Under the pieces are notes generated by a model. It did no database searches. It saw only the letters and a program-made list of their open reading frames with translations, and was not told where the DNA came from. 64,000 nucleotides of DNA. Source: Nitrosarchaeum sp. (lineage in GTDB: Archaea > Thermoproteota > Nitrososphaeria > Nitrososphaerales > Nitrosopumilaceae). Location: positions 117,335 through 181,334 of the forward strand of contig JAHFUM010000003.1 of the NCBI GenBank assembly GCA_023265135.1. Direction: 5' to 3'. Shown piece after piece: positions 51,927 to 61,525 of this stretch. A program made the translations under genes and the position numbers. The first letter of the stretch is position 1. Every line of letters begins with the position of its first letter.

Positions 51927-52144
51927 TGATTAAATGTAAAATATTTGAGATATATTAACTATACAGATAACTTCTATCAAGTCAATAGATCGTAAAAAGA
52001 ACAAAAGTAGATCGAAGACAGTGAAAATAAACGGAATTTGGCAAGAATATTTCGTATGAGGTGATCAAAAATCACATTATTTCAAGTCAGTTGACACCAA
52101 AAATCGCAGACTCAAAAAATAAGACGGAAAACAGTTTAGAAAAA

Positions 52145-52945
52145 CTATGCAACTGAAAGAATGCTTTTGATAGTATCAAAAGCTCCAAGTACAGTATGAA
52201 CTTGAGATATGGTGTTTTTTACATGAAATTTTTGCAATTCGTCAGATGTAAAGGGACCAATTGAAACAACGGATAGTTTTTCTAAATTATTTAATAATGA
52301 ATTTTCATCATAATCTTTTGACATTATTTCAAAAAAGGCTCTAACAGAAGAGGCGCTTGTAAATACAATTCCATGGACTTCATTCTGAGAAAATAATTCC
52401 CGAAATTCATTCCATTGAGAAGTATCTCTAAAAGCACAAACATTGTAGAGATGAATCTCTTTCACATCAATTCCTATTTTTTTTAATAGTTCTTTCAAAA
52501 ATGGGGTAGATGCACCACTTCTAGGCACAATTACTTTTTTCCCAACAGCATGTAACTTTGTAAATAATTCACCAACTCCAACAGAGGAGTAGATGTTTGG
52601 CATGTGTGCAACTTTGATTCCCTCATTTTCTAAAGCAATTTTTGTTTTTGGTCCTACTGCTATCACTATAGTATTTGCTACAGCGAGTTGTAATTTTTCA
52701 TATTGGGATACCTTTTTGGCAGTATCAAAAAGAAGTGTGACGGCTTTTGAACTCATAAAGACAGAATAATCGGGGTCATATTGTTTGATTGAATCCAAAA
52801 ATTCATCTACTATTTTTTCTCCCTTGCTAATTAATTCAATAGTAGGCAATGAAATTGATCGTGCATTATATTTTGTAACTAAATCAATGAATTCGGAGGA
52901 ATCATCCTTTGAACGTGTAATTGCAATAGTTTTTCCTTTAAGCAT
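52145..52945 (-). CDS. hemD: Uroporphyrinogen-III synthase
   Basis: A 266-residue two-domain enzyme that closes and inverts ring D of hydroxymethylbilane. AITRSKDDSSEFIDLV at the N-terminus, VFMSSKAVTLLFDTA, and IVFTSASSVRAFFE plus VVSIGPFTSDEL in the second domain are family blocks. Overlaps cobA by 8 bases. Last gene of hemL-hemC-cobA-hemD. Confidence 0.92.
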   Translation of the reverse strand: MLKGKTIAITRSKDDSSEFIDLVTKYNARSISLPTIELISKGEKIVDEFLDSIKQYDPDYSVFMSSKAVTLLFDTAKKVSQYEKLQLAVANTIVIAVGPKTKIALENEGIKVAHMPNIYSSVGVGELFTKLHAVGKKVIVPRSGASTPFLKELLKKIGIDVKEIHLYNVCAFRDTSQWNEFRELFSQNEVHGIVFTSASSVRAFFEIMSKDYDENSLLNNLEKLSVVSIGPFTSDELQKFHVKNTISQVHTVLGAFDTIKSILSVA

Positions 52946-53687
52946 TTTTTCTCCATCCTATGACATTAGAGAGATTCACAACTTTACCTATAATGATATT
53001 AGTGGGGGGTTTTATTTTATTTGTCTTTACAAGTTTTGCAATATTAGTTACTGTACCGATAATCATTTTTTGTTGTGGTGTAGTACCATTTTGAATTACT
53101 GCAACTGGTGTTTGTTTAGCCATTCCACCAGCAACAAGTTGTTTACAAATAACATCAATTCTTGAAAGACCCATCATAATTACAATTGTGTCAACAGATT
53201 GTGCAAGACGTTTCCATTTGACTGATTCATTTTTCTTTTCAGGATCTTCATGACCTGTAACAAATACAACTGATGATGAATATTTTCTATGAGTTAATGG
53301 AATTCCAGCATATGTCGCAGAACCAATTCCAGATGTAATTCCTGGAACGATCTCATACTTGATATTATTTTCTTTAAGATACTCTGCCTCTTCGCCACCT
53401 CTGCCAAAGATTATTGGATCGCCGCCCTTTAGTCGGATAACATTTTTTTTGGATTTTGCAAATTTTACCATTAATTCGTTAGTGTTATTTTGATGAGTTG
53501 TATCGTCACCTACTGCCCTTCCGACGTATATTTTTTCAGCAGATTTTGGAATCATAGAGATGATTTTTTTGCTTACCAGCCTATCATACAAAACAACATC
53601 TGCTTTTTGCAAAAGTTCGACTGCCCTTAAGGTAATCAGTTTACTATCACCAGGTCCTGCCCCAACAAGATACACCTTTCCTGTCAT
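52938..53687 (-). CDS. cobA: Uroporphyrinogen-III C-methyltransferase (SUMT)
   Basis: A 249-residue SAM enzyme methylating uroporphyrinogen III at C2 and C7 to make precorrin-2, the branch point to siroheme, heme (by the siroheme route) and cobalamin. VYLVGAGPGDSKLITLRA, RLKGGDPIIFGRGGEEAEYL and VPGITSGIGSATYAGIPLTHR are the three diagnostic blocks. No fused CysG dehydrogenase domain; that function is at 32028-32681. Confidence 0.95.
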   Translation of the reverse strand: MTGKVYLVGAGPGDSKLITLRAVELLQKADVVLYDRLVSKKIISMIPKSAEKIYVGRAVGDDTTHQNNTNELMVKFAKSKKNVIRLKGGDPIIFGRGGEEAEYLKENNIKYEIVPGITSGIGSATYAGIPLTHRKYSSSVVFVTGHEDPEKKNESVKWKRLAQSVDTIVIMMGLSRIDVICKQLVAGGMAKQTPVAVIQNGTTPQQKMIIGTVTNIAKLVKTNKIKPPTNIIIGKVVNLSNVIGWRKNA

Positions 53688-54619
53688 TGTTTATTCCATT
53701 CCTCTACTTTTTTTCTCCAATTTATTGCAAGGTCATTTACGCCTTTCTTGCGCAGTTCTTCACCTACGCTCCTACCAAGAGAGATTGGGTCATTTTTGAT
53801 TCCAGATTTCTTTACAAAAAGGGATTTTTTTCCATCTACAGAAAAAGCAGATACGCTCAAAGTCATTTGATCCCCATGTGATTTTGCATATGCACCGATA
53901 GGAAATCGGCATCCAGAATCAATAAAGTCAGAAAGAGATCGTTCTGCCTGAATCTCTAGTCTAGAATCAGCATCTTCGATTTTTTTTAGCATTGAAATGG
54001 AATCAAAATCATCTTTTCTTGAAACTATAGCCAGTGCACCTTGTCCTGGTGATGGAGAAAAATCATCAATAGATAACTGTGTAAATTTGACATCGACCCC
54101 CAATCGTGTAATTCCCGCTTGTGCAAGAACAACTGCATCAAAATCATTCCCAAATACTTTTTTGATTCTTGTTTCGATGTTTCCTCTGATTGGACGAACT
54201 GTAACATCAGACCTTTTTCTTGTTATTTGTACAGCACGTCGCAGAGAGCTTGTGCCAATAATGGCACCAGATTTTATCGAATCAAGATCAGAACCATCAG
54301 ATGAAATAAAAATATCGTTTACTGTTTCTCGTTTTGGGATAGAAGATAAAATCAAATTTTCAATTAGCTGGGAAGGAACGTCTTTGAGACTATGTACTGC
54401 AAAATCTATTTCGCCATCTGCAACTGCCCTGTCAATTTCTTTTTCAAATATTCCTTTTTGATCAATTGTAAATAACGGTCGTGCATCAGTATCACCTTTG
54501 GTTTTTATTGTTTTGATCTCAAATTCATTATCAGAAGTTATTTTTTTTAATTCTGATATTACCCAGTTTGTTTGTGCAATGGATAACTGACTACCTCTTG
54601 CACCAATTACATATTTCAA
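53684..54619 (-). CDS. hemC: Hydroxymethylbilane synthase (porphobilinogen deaminase)
   Basis: A 311-residue enzyme assembling four porphobilinogens. GARGSQLSIAQTNWV, AVHSLKDVPSQL, GTSSLRRAVQI and PIRGNIETRI are in order; the dipyrromethane-binding Cys is in DSGCRFPIGAYA. Overlaps hemL and cobA by 4 bases each, so the operon is tightly coupled. Confidence 0.95.
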   Translation of the reverse strand: MKYVIGARGSQLSIAQTNWVISELKKITSDNEFEIKTIKTKGDTDARPLFTIDQKGIFEKEIDRAVADGEIDFAVHSLKDVPSQLIENLILSSIPKRETVNDIFISSDGSDLDSIKSGAIIGTSSLRRAVQITRKRSDVTVRPIRGNIETRIKKVFGNDFDAVVLAQAGITRLGVDVKFTQLSIDDFSPSPGQGALAIVSRKDDFDSISMLKKIEDADSRLEIQAERSLSDFIDSGCRFPIGAYAKSHGDQMTLSVSAFSVDGKKSLFVKKSGIKNDPISLGRSVGEELRKKGVNDLAINWRKKVEEWNKQ

Positions 54620-55896
54620 TTTTTCACCGATTTTAATGCAGAATCATAAGCAGTAATAGTATAGTTTAGATCAGATCGTGTATGTGCATCAGATAAAAAA
54701 ACCACTTCAAACTGAGATGGTGCAATGAAAACACCTTTTTTTAATAATGATACAAACATTTTTTGAAATTTTTTTGCATCTGCATTCTTTGATGATTTGT
54801 AATCCGTAACGGGCTGGTTTGTAAAGAAGATTTGAAACATGGAAGATGTAAAATTGATTTGGTGGAGGATTTTCATGTCAGTTGCCATATCATCTATGGC
54901 GCGAGTGAGCGTGGCAGTATACTGTTCAAGTTTTGAATACAGTTTGTGTTTTATTTTATTTATTGTTTTTATTGATGCAATTGCTGCACTGACTGAGATT
55001 GGGTTTCCAGCATATGTGCTGGCCTGGTAAACTTTTCCCCCTGGGGAAAGCAAGTCCATTATCTCTTTTTTCCCGCCCACTGCTGCAACTGTAAATCCAC
55101 TTCCTAATGCTTTTGCCAAAGTTGTAATGTCTGGTTTGATTCCAAAATGTTGCTGGGCACCGCCCGGAGATACTCTAAATCCAGTTACAACTTCATCAAA
55201 AATTAGAGGAATATCATTATCTTTTGTAATTTTTCTAACTTCAGAGAGAAAATTATTTTCAGGTAAAATCAATCCCATGTTAGCTAATATGGGTTCAATT
55301 ATAACCCCAGCAACATCCTTGTTTTTTGTTATAGTTTTTTCTAATTCTTCAGAATTGTTATACTGTACAACAAGTGTATTTTTTGAAACCTCATCTAATC
55401 CACCATCTGATACTGAAATTCCGTTATGTGCAGAACCAGATCCAGCTTTTACCAAAACAGAGTCATGTGCTCCATGATAGCAGCCTTCAAACTTTATTAT
55501 TTTCTTCTTTTTTGTGAATCCACGAGCTAATCTTATAGCAGTCATTGTAGCTTCACCACCAGTATTTACCAATCTAACTTTGTCAATAGATGGAAAATTA
55601 CCGATAATTAATTTTGAGAGTTCTATTTCAGATTCAGTCGGAGTACAAAATAGAGTTCCTTGTGTTAATTGTTTTGATACAGCATTGAGGATTTCTTTTC
55701 GTCGATGTCCTAAGAGTAACGCACCATAGCCATTACAGAAATCAATGTATTTGTTTTTGTCTTCATCCCAAATGTAAGCACCGTCAGATTTTTTGGCAAA
55801 GAAAGGATACGGCTCAAAATATCTAACAGGACTGTTTACACCTGAGGGTATTACTTTTTTAGCATCATTGAATAATTTTTGGGAATTAGACAACAA
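54616..55896 (-). CDS. hemL: Glutamate-1-semialdehyde 2,1-aminomutase
   Basis: A 426-residue PLP enzyme giving 5-aminolevulinate, the step after HemA. IPSGVNSPVRYFEPYPFF at the start, NTGGEATMTAIRLARGFT, FDEVVTGFRVSPGGAQ and LAKALGSGFTVAAVGG, with the catalytic Lys in LAKALGSG, are diagnostic. STYAGNP further supports GSAM over other aminotransferases. First gene of the operon. Confidence 0.95.
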   Translation of the reverse strand: MLSNSQKLFNDAKKVIPSGVNSPVRYFEPYPFFAKKSDGAYIWDEDKNKYIDFCNGYGALLLGHRRKEILNAVSKQLTQGTLFCTPTESEIELSKLIIGNFPSIDKVRLVNTGGEATMTAIRLARGFTKKKKIIKFEGCYHGAHDSVLVKAGSGSAHNGISVSDGGLDEVSKNTLVVQYNNSEELEKTITKNKDVAGVIIEPILANMGLILPENNFLSEVRKITKDNDIPLIFDEVVTGFRVSPGGAQQHFGIKPDITTLAKALGSGFTVAAVGGKKEIMDLLSPGGKVYQASTYAGNPISVSAAIASIKTINKIKHKLYSKLEQYTATLTRAIDDMATDMKILHQINFTSSMFQIFFTNQPVTDYKSSKNADAKKFQKMFVSLLKKGVFIAPSQFEVVFLSDAHTRSDLNYTITAYDSALKSVKN

Positions 55897-55942
55897 TCAA
55901 TTGCAGTTTGGGTCATTATTATTCGTAATAATTCACAGAAGG

Positions 55943-56608
55943 CTATTTTTTCTGTTGAAACTTGTTTCGAAACAGAAATGCCGTAATAACAGTGCCAACA
56001 TAAGGTGCGGTCCAATACAGCCACAAATTATCTAATACTCCCGAGAACAAGGCAGGAGCTAGCGCCCTAGCAGGATTCATTGATGCCCCAGAGATAAAAG
56101 CCAAAAAAAAGATATCCAATCCGACAATTCCACCAATTACAATTCCACTGAATCCTTTGAGTCCTTTTGTGTAAACTACGGTAAAGATTACAGCCATCAG
56201 CATGGCAGATGCTAAAACCTCAACTGGAAATATCAGAAACAGTGGAAAATCAGGATTTGGTGCATTTGCTCCAAGATTTGCTCCCGTACCAATAAAAGTC
56301 ATAACAAACAAAGAACCAAGTAATGCCCCAATAATTTCAGCTGCAAAATAATATGCAATTTGAATTTTAGAAATATGTCCTGTAATGTAATAACCGATTG
56401 TCACTGCAGGATTGAAATGTGCTAATGAAATTTTTCCAAAAGAGTAGATACCTATTATTAATGCAACAAACGGTGCAACTGCTGCAAAAGCAATGCCCAA
56501 TGTTCCACCTGTTTGTACGTCATAAACAATAGAGCCAGTTGCAAACACAACAAGAATAAACGTTCCAATTAACTCAACTAGAAAAATTTGTAAGTTTGAA
56601 TAGGACAT
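55943..56608 (-). CDS. MIP-family channel (aquaporin/aquaglyceroporin-like)
   Basis: A 221-residue six-helix channel with both pore motifs, HFNPAVT (Asn 66) and MNPAR (Asn 178), as in aquaporins. The Arg after the second NPA is the selectivity-filter Arg. It overlaps the start of arsC by one base (56608). Such a pairing is known from the Sinorhizobium AqpS-ArsC system, where the channel lets arsenite leave the cell; that role is inferred from the context. Confidence 0.92.
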   Translation of the reverse strand: MSYSNLQIFLVELIGTFILVVFATGSIVYDVQTGGTLGIAFAAVAPFVALIIGIYSFGKISLAHFNPAVTIGYYITGHISKIQIAYYFAAEIIGALLGSLFVMTFIGTGANLGANAPNPDFPLFLIFPVEVLASAMLMAVIFTVVYTKGLKGFSGIVIGGIVGLDIFFLAFISGASMNPARALAPALFSGVLDNLWLYWTAPYVGTVITAFLFRNKFQQKK

Positions 56609-57012
56609 CAGATATTTTCCTGAAGAGATTTAATTAAAGTTACAATCTTTGTTTCGATTTCATCACGAATTTTTCTTACTTCTTCTATGGATTTTCCTTT
56701 TGGATCTGGAATTTGCCAATCAAGAACATCGTTCATAAACAAAGCAGGACATGATTCTTTATCCATACATCCCATGTTAATTGTCTTTTCAGATTCGCTG
56801 ATAATTTGTTTTGAGAGTAGTTTTGGCGTTTGATTTTTAATGTCAATACCAATTTCGTTCATTGCTTGCAAAACAGTTGGGTTTACCTGAACACTAGGTT
56901 TTGTTCCAGCACTTATTACCTCAAATCCTTTTGGCATATATTTTCTAAAAAATGCTTCAGCTATTTGGCTTCTTCCAGCATTTTCAACACAAACAAAGAG
57001 AATTTTTTTCAT
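56608..57012 (-). CDS. arsC: Arsenate reductase, thioredoxin-coupled (ArsC)
   Basis: A 134-residue protein of low-molecular-weight phosphatase fold. P-loop C8-x5-R14 (CVENAGRS), the second redox Cys 82 (MGCMD) and third Cys 88 (ESCP), with DWQIPDPKG as the acid-loop. The three-Cys spacing matches the pI258-type ArsC mechanism (Cys 10, 82, 89). It reduces arsenate to arsenite using thioredoxin. Followed in the operon by the aquaporin and preceded by the Pit permease. Confidence 0.9.
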   Translation of the reverse strand: MKKILFVCVENAGRSQIAEAFFRKYMPKGFEVISAGTKPSVQVNPTVLQAMNEIGIDIKNQTPKLLSKQIISESEKTINMGCMDKESCPALFMNDVLDWQIPDPKGKSIEEVRKIRDEIETKIVTLIKSLQENI

Positions 57013-57039
57013 AATGTCATCTCAAAATTTGAAAATAAT

Positions 57040-58035
57040 TCATTCAAAAAGTTTGATAAAAAGCATTGCCAAATACGAGACTCCGGCACTAGCAGGAATT
57101 GTAATAATCCAAGCCCAGACTATTCTTTTTCCTATTCCCCATCTGACTGCTGAAATACGTTTTACTGCACCTGCACCCATGATAGCACCAGAAATTGCAT
57201 GTGTGGTACTAGCTGGAATTCCAGCTTGTGCTAAAAAAGCTAAAATTGTTGCACCACTAGTTTCTGCAGCAAATCCCTGATATGGTTTTAGTTGGGTTAT
57301 TTTTACTGCCATAGTTTTTACGATTCTCCAACCCCCCAAAAATGTGCCAAGACTTATGGCAAGTGCGGCCATAATTATGACATAGTAAGGTACATCAAAC
57401 TTTGTGATCACACCTTGTGTCAATAAAATTAACGCGATTATTCCCATTGTTTTTTGACCATCGTTTGCTCCGTGGGTTAGCGAAAAATATGTGGATGACA
57501 CAAGCTGTAATTTTCCAAAAACCGAGTTTACTTTTCCTGGCTTTTTGTTTGCAAATATTCTGATGATCAAGGTTGCAAGTAAAAATGCACCAACTAATCC
57601 AATTATAGGTGAAATAATTATTCCAGTTAGAACCTTTTCAAGTCCTCCAAAAATTATTGCTTGTGTTCCCGCACCTGCAATGCCTGCTCCTATGATACCA
57701 CCTATAAGGGCATGACTGCTTGAAGATGGAAATCCCCACCACCATGTGATTAAATTCCAGACAATTGCTCCAGATAATGCGCCTATAATGATATGAATTG
57801 TTACAAAATCAGGATTGATTATTCCCTTTCCAATTGTTGTTGCAACTGCAACACCAAAAAGAAATGGACCAACAAAATTTGCAATAGCTGCAAGGGTAAC
57901 TGCCTGAAGTGGTTTTAGCACTCTAGTTCCAACTACTGTCGCAATAGAATTTGCTGCATCATGAAAACCGTTTATAAAATCAAAAAATAGTGCTGCTATT
58001 ATTGCACCGATTGCTAGTTCATACATAATTACCAC
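57040..58035 (-). CDS. pit: Pit-family inorganic phosphate transporter
   Basis: A 331-residue permease of about ten helices. The two family motifs GFHDAANSIATVVGTR (about 24-39) and the second-repeat LTHGANDGQKTMGIIAL (about 200) are intact. It imports phosphate with a cation. Arsenate would enter by this route, so its pairing with arsC is meaningful. It starts at 58035, overlapping the DUF47 gene by one base, and ends 27 bases before arsC. Confidence 0.94.
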   Translation of the reverse strand: MVIMYELAIGAIIAALFFDFINGFHDAANSIATVVGTRVLKPLQAVTLAAIANFVGPFLFGVAVATTIGKGIINPDFVTIHIIIGALSGAIVWNLITWWWGFPSSSSHALIGGIIGAGIAGAGTQAIIFGGLEKVLTGIIISPIIGLVGAFLLATLIIRIFANKKPGKVNSVFGKLQLVSSTYFSLTHGANDGQKTMGIIALILLTQGVITKFDVPYYVIIMAALAISLGTFLGGWRIVKTMAVKITQLKPYQGFAAETSGATILAFLAQAGIPASTTHAISGAIMGAGAVKRISAVRWGIGKRIVWAWIITIPASAGVSYLAMLFIKLFE

Positions 58036-58655
58036 TAAGTATATTTCAAAACTATGTCTTCAATAACATCTGCAACATCAACACATCTATCAGATGCAGT
58101 TTCCATTGTTTCATAGATGTCTTTTAGTTTGATTATTGTAATAGCATCATTGCTCTCAAAGAGTTTTTCAATAGATTTTCTATACAAATCATCTACAACA
58201 TGCTCAATATTGCCAGTGTTTCTACAATGAGATATCATATCTTGAGAATTCTTAATATTTTTTAATTTTGATACCATGTATTGTACTTCTTTTGTTGCGT
58301 TTACGAGTTCTTTTGCAATTTCTAATGTATATGGTGGAGGACTAGTAATTTTGTAACTACGTGTTCGTGCAGAAATTCCATCCATAAAATCAATGACATC
58401 ATCTATTTTTGAGGCAATTCTTTGCATGTCCTCACGGTCCAAAGGCGTGATGAATGTTTTATTTAATTCCGCAAAAATATCACGAGTTAGAACGTCAGCT
58501 TCGCTTTCAAGATTTTTGATTTTTGTATGTTGTTCTGAATTACTTAGATCGGAAAACAAAACAACCAAAGCTTCAGCAGTTTCCACTGCTTTTTTTGCCA
58601 GATTATCAAGAATTGATAAAATTTCCTTTTCATTTGATTTTATCCAAGAAAACAT
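58035..58655 (-). CDS. DUF47/PhoU-like partner of the Pit transporter
   Basis: A 206-residue all-helical protein. LESEADVLTRDIFAELNKTFITPLDREDMQRIASKIDDVIDFMDGIS is the typical TIGR00153/DUF47 core (shown here in part: TPLDREDMQRIASKIDDV). It is paired with Pit genes widely and is thought to gate or regulate phosphate uptake. First gene of the four-gene operon. Confidence 0.92.
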   Translation of the reverse strand: MFSWIKSNEKEILSILDNLAKKAVETAEALVVLFSDLSNSEQHTKIKNLESEADVLTRDIFAELNKTFITPLDREDMQRIASKIDDVIDFMDGISARTRSYKITSPPPYTLEIAKELVNATKEVQYMVSKLKNIKNSQDMISHCRNTGNIEHVVDDLYRKSIEKLFESNDAITIIKLKDIYETMETASDRCVDVADVIEDIVLKYT

Positions 58656-58821
58656 GTTTACCTTGAATTAAGTCTGACAAGATTGTAGATAAAACTGTTG
58701 ACCATGTAATATATTCATCTATATAGAAACATCAAAAATTTCTTTTTAAAAAATAAATTATATTTAAAATGATTTTGCGAAGCGATCAATAATTTAACTT
58801 TGAGTAAAAAAATAAAAGGAT

Positions 58822-59517
58822 TTACTTTTGATTAGTAAATCCAGGTTTCCATCTGTCTGTTGATTTCAGATCACTGGTACCAATTGTTTTTGCAGTTTCT
58901 TTTACTTGCATGGCATCCATCACAGGATTGTTTGGGGTATAACCATTACATTCAAAGGAATATTGTTCGACAATAGCAAATCCTTTTCCAGTATAACCTT
59001 CTTCATTATCACTTCTTGTGGTTACATTATAACCGGTGACTCTACAATCAGTATAATCAAAGGTTCTGAAATCGTCACCATGTGCATCAGTTAAAAATAT
59101 TCTAACATCAAAATACTTTGTTGGATACTCGAATCCTGCATTAAGTTGATACTTTTGTGCATCATCGGCTGCTTGATAAAGGTACGGAGTTGCACTTGCA
59201 ATTTTTTCCAATGTGAATGAAGGTTTGGTTCTTAGTGTTACTTGTGCATCTGATTGGGATTTTGATTTGTCTGCACTATCAAAGGTAGTTGTTGAAAAGC
59301 CTCCTGTTTGGATAAATTGTTGTATAGCAATCACTTCATTACCACCTCTAAATTGAAAACTAGCAGTGGAAGTAACATTTTCAACAAATACAAATTTTGC
59401 TGGTTGAGTAACTTGAACTGCGTCAGTTTCAGGGATTCCAAAGATAGTTAATGACGCTATTACAAATACTGCAATTACACTTAGAGATGTTATAGTTATT
59501 GTGTTTTTGTAATTCAT
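58822..59517 (-). CDS. Exported protein of unknown function, 231 aa
   Basis: A signal peptide or anchor (about 10-32) precedes a beta-rich domain: FQFRGGNEVIAIQQFIQTGG, then SKSQSDAQVTLRTKPSFTLE, and a DCRVTGYNVTTRSDNEEGYT stretch. Start ATG at 59517 (MNYKNTITI) is preferred to 59556, because ATTATAATC (minus, about 59535-59545) sits about 25 bases upstream. No family is recognised; one Cys pair (about 165 and 198) could form a disulfide. Confidence 0.65.
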   Translation of the reverse strand: MNYKNTITITSLSVIAVFVIASLTIFGIPETDAVQVTQPAKFVFVENVTSTASFQFRGGNEVIAIQQFIQTGGFSTTTFDSADKSKSQSDAQVTLRTKPSFTLEKIASATPYLYQAADDAQKYQLNAGFEYPTKYFDVRIFLTDAHGDDFRTFDYTDCRVTGYNVTTRSDNEEGYTGKGFAIVEQYSFECNGYTPNNPVMDAMQVKETAKTIGTSDLKSTDRWKPGFTNQK

Positions 59518-59659
59518 TACTAGGATTAGAGATTTAGAGATTATAATCTGGATCATTATGCTCTATAGATATTACATAGTGACAGATATTTCTCGTATGA
59601 CTATATAGAAAAACCTAATCTCAAAATTAGAAAAAAAGATCTATCAATTACAGTTTTTG

Positions 59660-60445
59660 TTAAAATGGTTTGTTTACTTCTCTGGTAAACACATAGCTAG
59701 CCAAGCCAATCATTACCAACACAAATACAGCAATAACGCCTATACTTAGTAATGCAGATATTCCGCCTTCTGAAACTCCAGTCATCATTTCTCGGACCAA
59801 CAAAACCGTATAAGTTACAGGATTGAGTTTTGCGATAGTTGCCAGCCATCCAGGAAGCAACTCAAGTGGAAAGAGCGCAGGACTCAACATGAATAAAGGC
59901 ATTCCAAGAAAGTTAATCACCCCCCAAAAAGTCTCTTGAGATTTTGCAGTTGCAGCCACTATGACAGAGATTCCAGAAAACCCCATAGAGAATAAAATTA
60001 CAACTGCCATAATTGGAATTATCATAAACGGATTTGGAAAAGTTACGCCAATTGCCAATGCAATACCTATAATCAAGCTAGATTGCAATGCGGAAATTAA
60101 AGAAATTGCAGACATTTTTCCTAGTGCAATTGAAGAACGTGAAATAGGAGACGTTAGTGCTTTGTTCATAAACCCATACCTTCTGTCCCAGAGAGTATTG
60201 ACTCCACCAAAAATACTAGTAAAAATTGCAGTCAATATAATCACGCCAGGTGCCATAAATTCTATATATGGTCCTTCAAAACCAACGGATTGAATTAATG
60301 GTCGAGTTCCTGAAAAAGTATTTCCAATTACAATTATCCAGATTGCAGGCTGAATTAATCGAATCAAAACTCCACTTCGAGATTTTCTGTATCGTTTTAG
60401 CTCTCTCCAAAATATAGTATATGTGTCATACATCAAGTAATTCAT
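59660..60445 (-). CDS. ABC-2 type transporter permease
   Basis: A 261-residue six-helix permease. FWRELKRYRKSRSGVLIRLIQP opens it, and the later LGMPLFMLSPALFPLELLPGW and NPVTYTVLLVREMM blocks are typical of the DrrB/NodJ class. Its ATG overlaps the stop of the ATPase gene (ATGA). Probably exports a lipid or drug-like compound. Confidence 0.93.
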   Translation of the reverse strand: MNYLMYDTYTIFWRELKRYRKSRSGVLIRLIQPAIWIIVIGNTFSGTRPLIQSVGFEGPYIEFMAPGVIILTAIFTSIFGGVNTLWDRRYGFMNKALTSPISRSSIALGKMSAISLISALQSSLIIGIALAIGVTFPNPFMIIPIMAVVILFSMGFSGISVIVAATAKSQETFWGVINFLGMPLFMLSPALFPLELLPGWLATIAKLNPVTYTVLLVREMMTGVSEGGISALLSIGVIAVFVLVMIGLASYVFTREVNKPF

Positions 60446-61440
60446 GCACGTAACCTCTTCATTTTTGCATGTTCACGTTTTCGATTAAACCCAGTGTCCT
60501 CATCTCTTATTTCACGACCCGTGTAAGAAATGAAGACGTCGTCCAGTGTAGGTTGAGTTAATGACAAAGAGATGATTTTAATTTGGAGTTCAGAAGAAAT
60601 TTGAAAAATTTTAGGAATTACTTCTGTTCCTTTTGATGTAAAAATGGTTAATTTGTTATTATCTGCATTGATCTTTTTTATCAAATCAATCTGGTGTAAT
60701 TGAGACAAAAAATCATTTGAATTTCCATTTTCAAATATCAATGATATGACTTCATTGCCCATAGCATTTTTCATGTTCTCAGGCGAATCAATTACCTGAA
60801 TCTTTCCATGATCAATGATTCCAATTCTATCACATAATTGGTCTGCTTCTTCCATATAGTGAGTCGTAAGAAATATAGTCATTTCAAATTCTTTGTGAAT
60901 TTTTTTTATATATTCCCAAATTTTTCTGCGTGTTTGAATATCCAATCCAACTGTAGGTTCATCTAAAAATAAGACTTTGGGGTGATGCAACAGCCCACCA
61001 GCAATGTCTAATCGTTTTCTCATTCCTCCAGAATATGTTACCACAGGATCATTTTGCCTATCAGACAATTCAATTAGTTCTAAAACTTCATCGATTCTTT
61101 TATTGATTTGTTCTTTTGGAATATGATTGAGTCTTGCTTGTAAAACTAAGTTTTCCCTTCCTGTAAGATATTCATCTACTGTGGATTCTTGTTGTACGTA
61201 TCCAATACTTTGACGTACTTGTTTTGCTTGAGTCATTACGTCAAATCCGGAAACCAAAGCTTGTCCTGAAGTAGGCTTGAGAAGTGTGGTGAGGATCATT
61301 ATGGTAGTGCTTTTGCCAGCACCGTTTGGTCCAAGAAATCCAAATATTTCACCAGATTTTATGGCAAAGGATATGTCATTTACGGCATTCACAGTACCGA
61401 AAATTTTTGAGAGAGATCTAGTCTCTACGGAATACAACAC
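60442..61440 (-). CDS. ABC transporter ATPase (DrrA-like)
   Basis: A 332-residue ATPase. Walker A LGPNGAGKST, Q-loop YVQQESTVDEYLTGRENL, signature YSGGMRKRLDIAGGLL, Walker B LFLDEPTVGLD and switch His TTHYMEEADQLCDRIG. The C-terminal extension (about 225-332) is as in DrrA proteins. Start GTG at 61440 fits a TATA-like AATTTAT (minus, 61461-61467) about 24 bases upstream; a TTG at 61458 would overlap it. Operon with 59660-60445. Confidence 0.93.
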   Translation of the reverse strand: MLYSVETRSLSKIFGTVNAVNDISFAIKSGEIFGFLGPNGAGKSTTIMILTTLLKPTSGQALVSGFDVMTQAKQVRQSIGYVQQESTVDEYLTGRENLVLQARLNHIPKEQINKRIDEVLELIELSDRQNDPVVTYSGGMRKRLDIAGGLLHHPKVLFLDEPTVGLDIQTRRKIWEYIKKIHKEFEMTIFLTTHYMEEADQLCDRIGIIDHGKIQVIDSPENMKNAMGNEVISLIFENGNSNDFLSQLHQIDLIKKINADNNKLTIFTSKGTEVIPKIFQISSELQIKIISLSLTQPTLDDVFISYTGREIRDEDTGFNRKREHAKMKRLRA

Positions 61441-61525
61441 TTTGATCGCTTGTCTCAATTATAAATTGCTAAGCGTAAACATCCATCTCATAAAAAATTT
61501 AAAGACCTTGTAAAGTAGTTACAGC

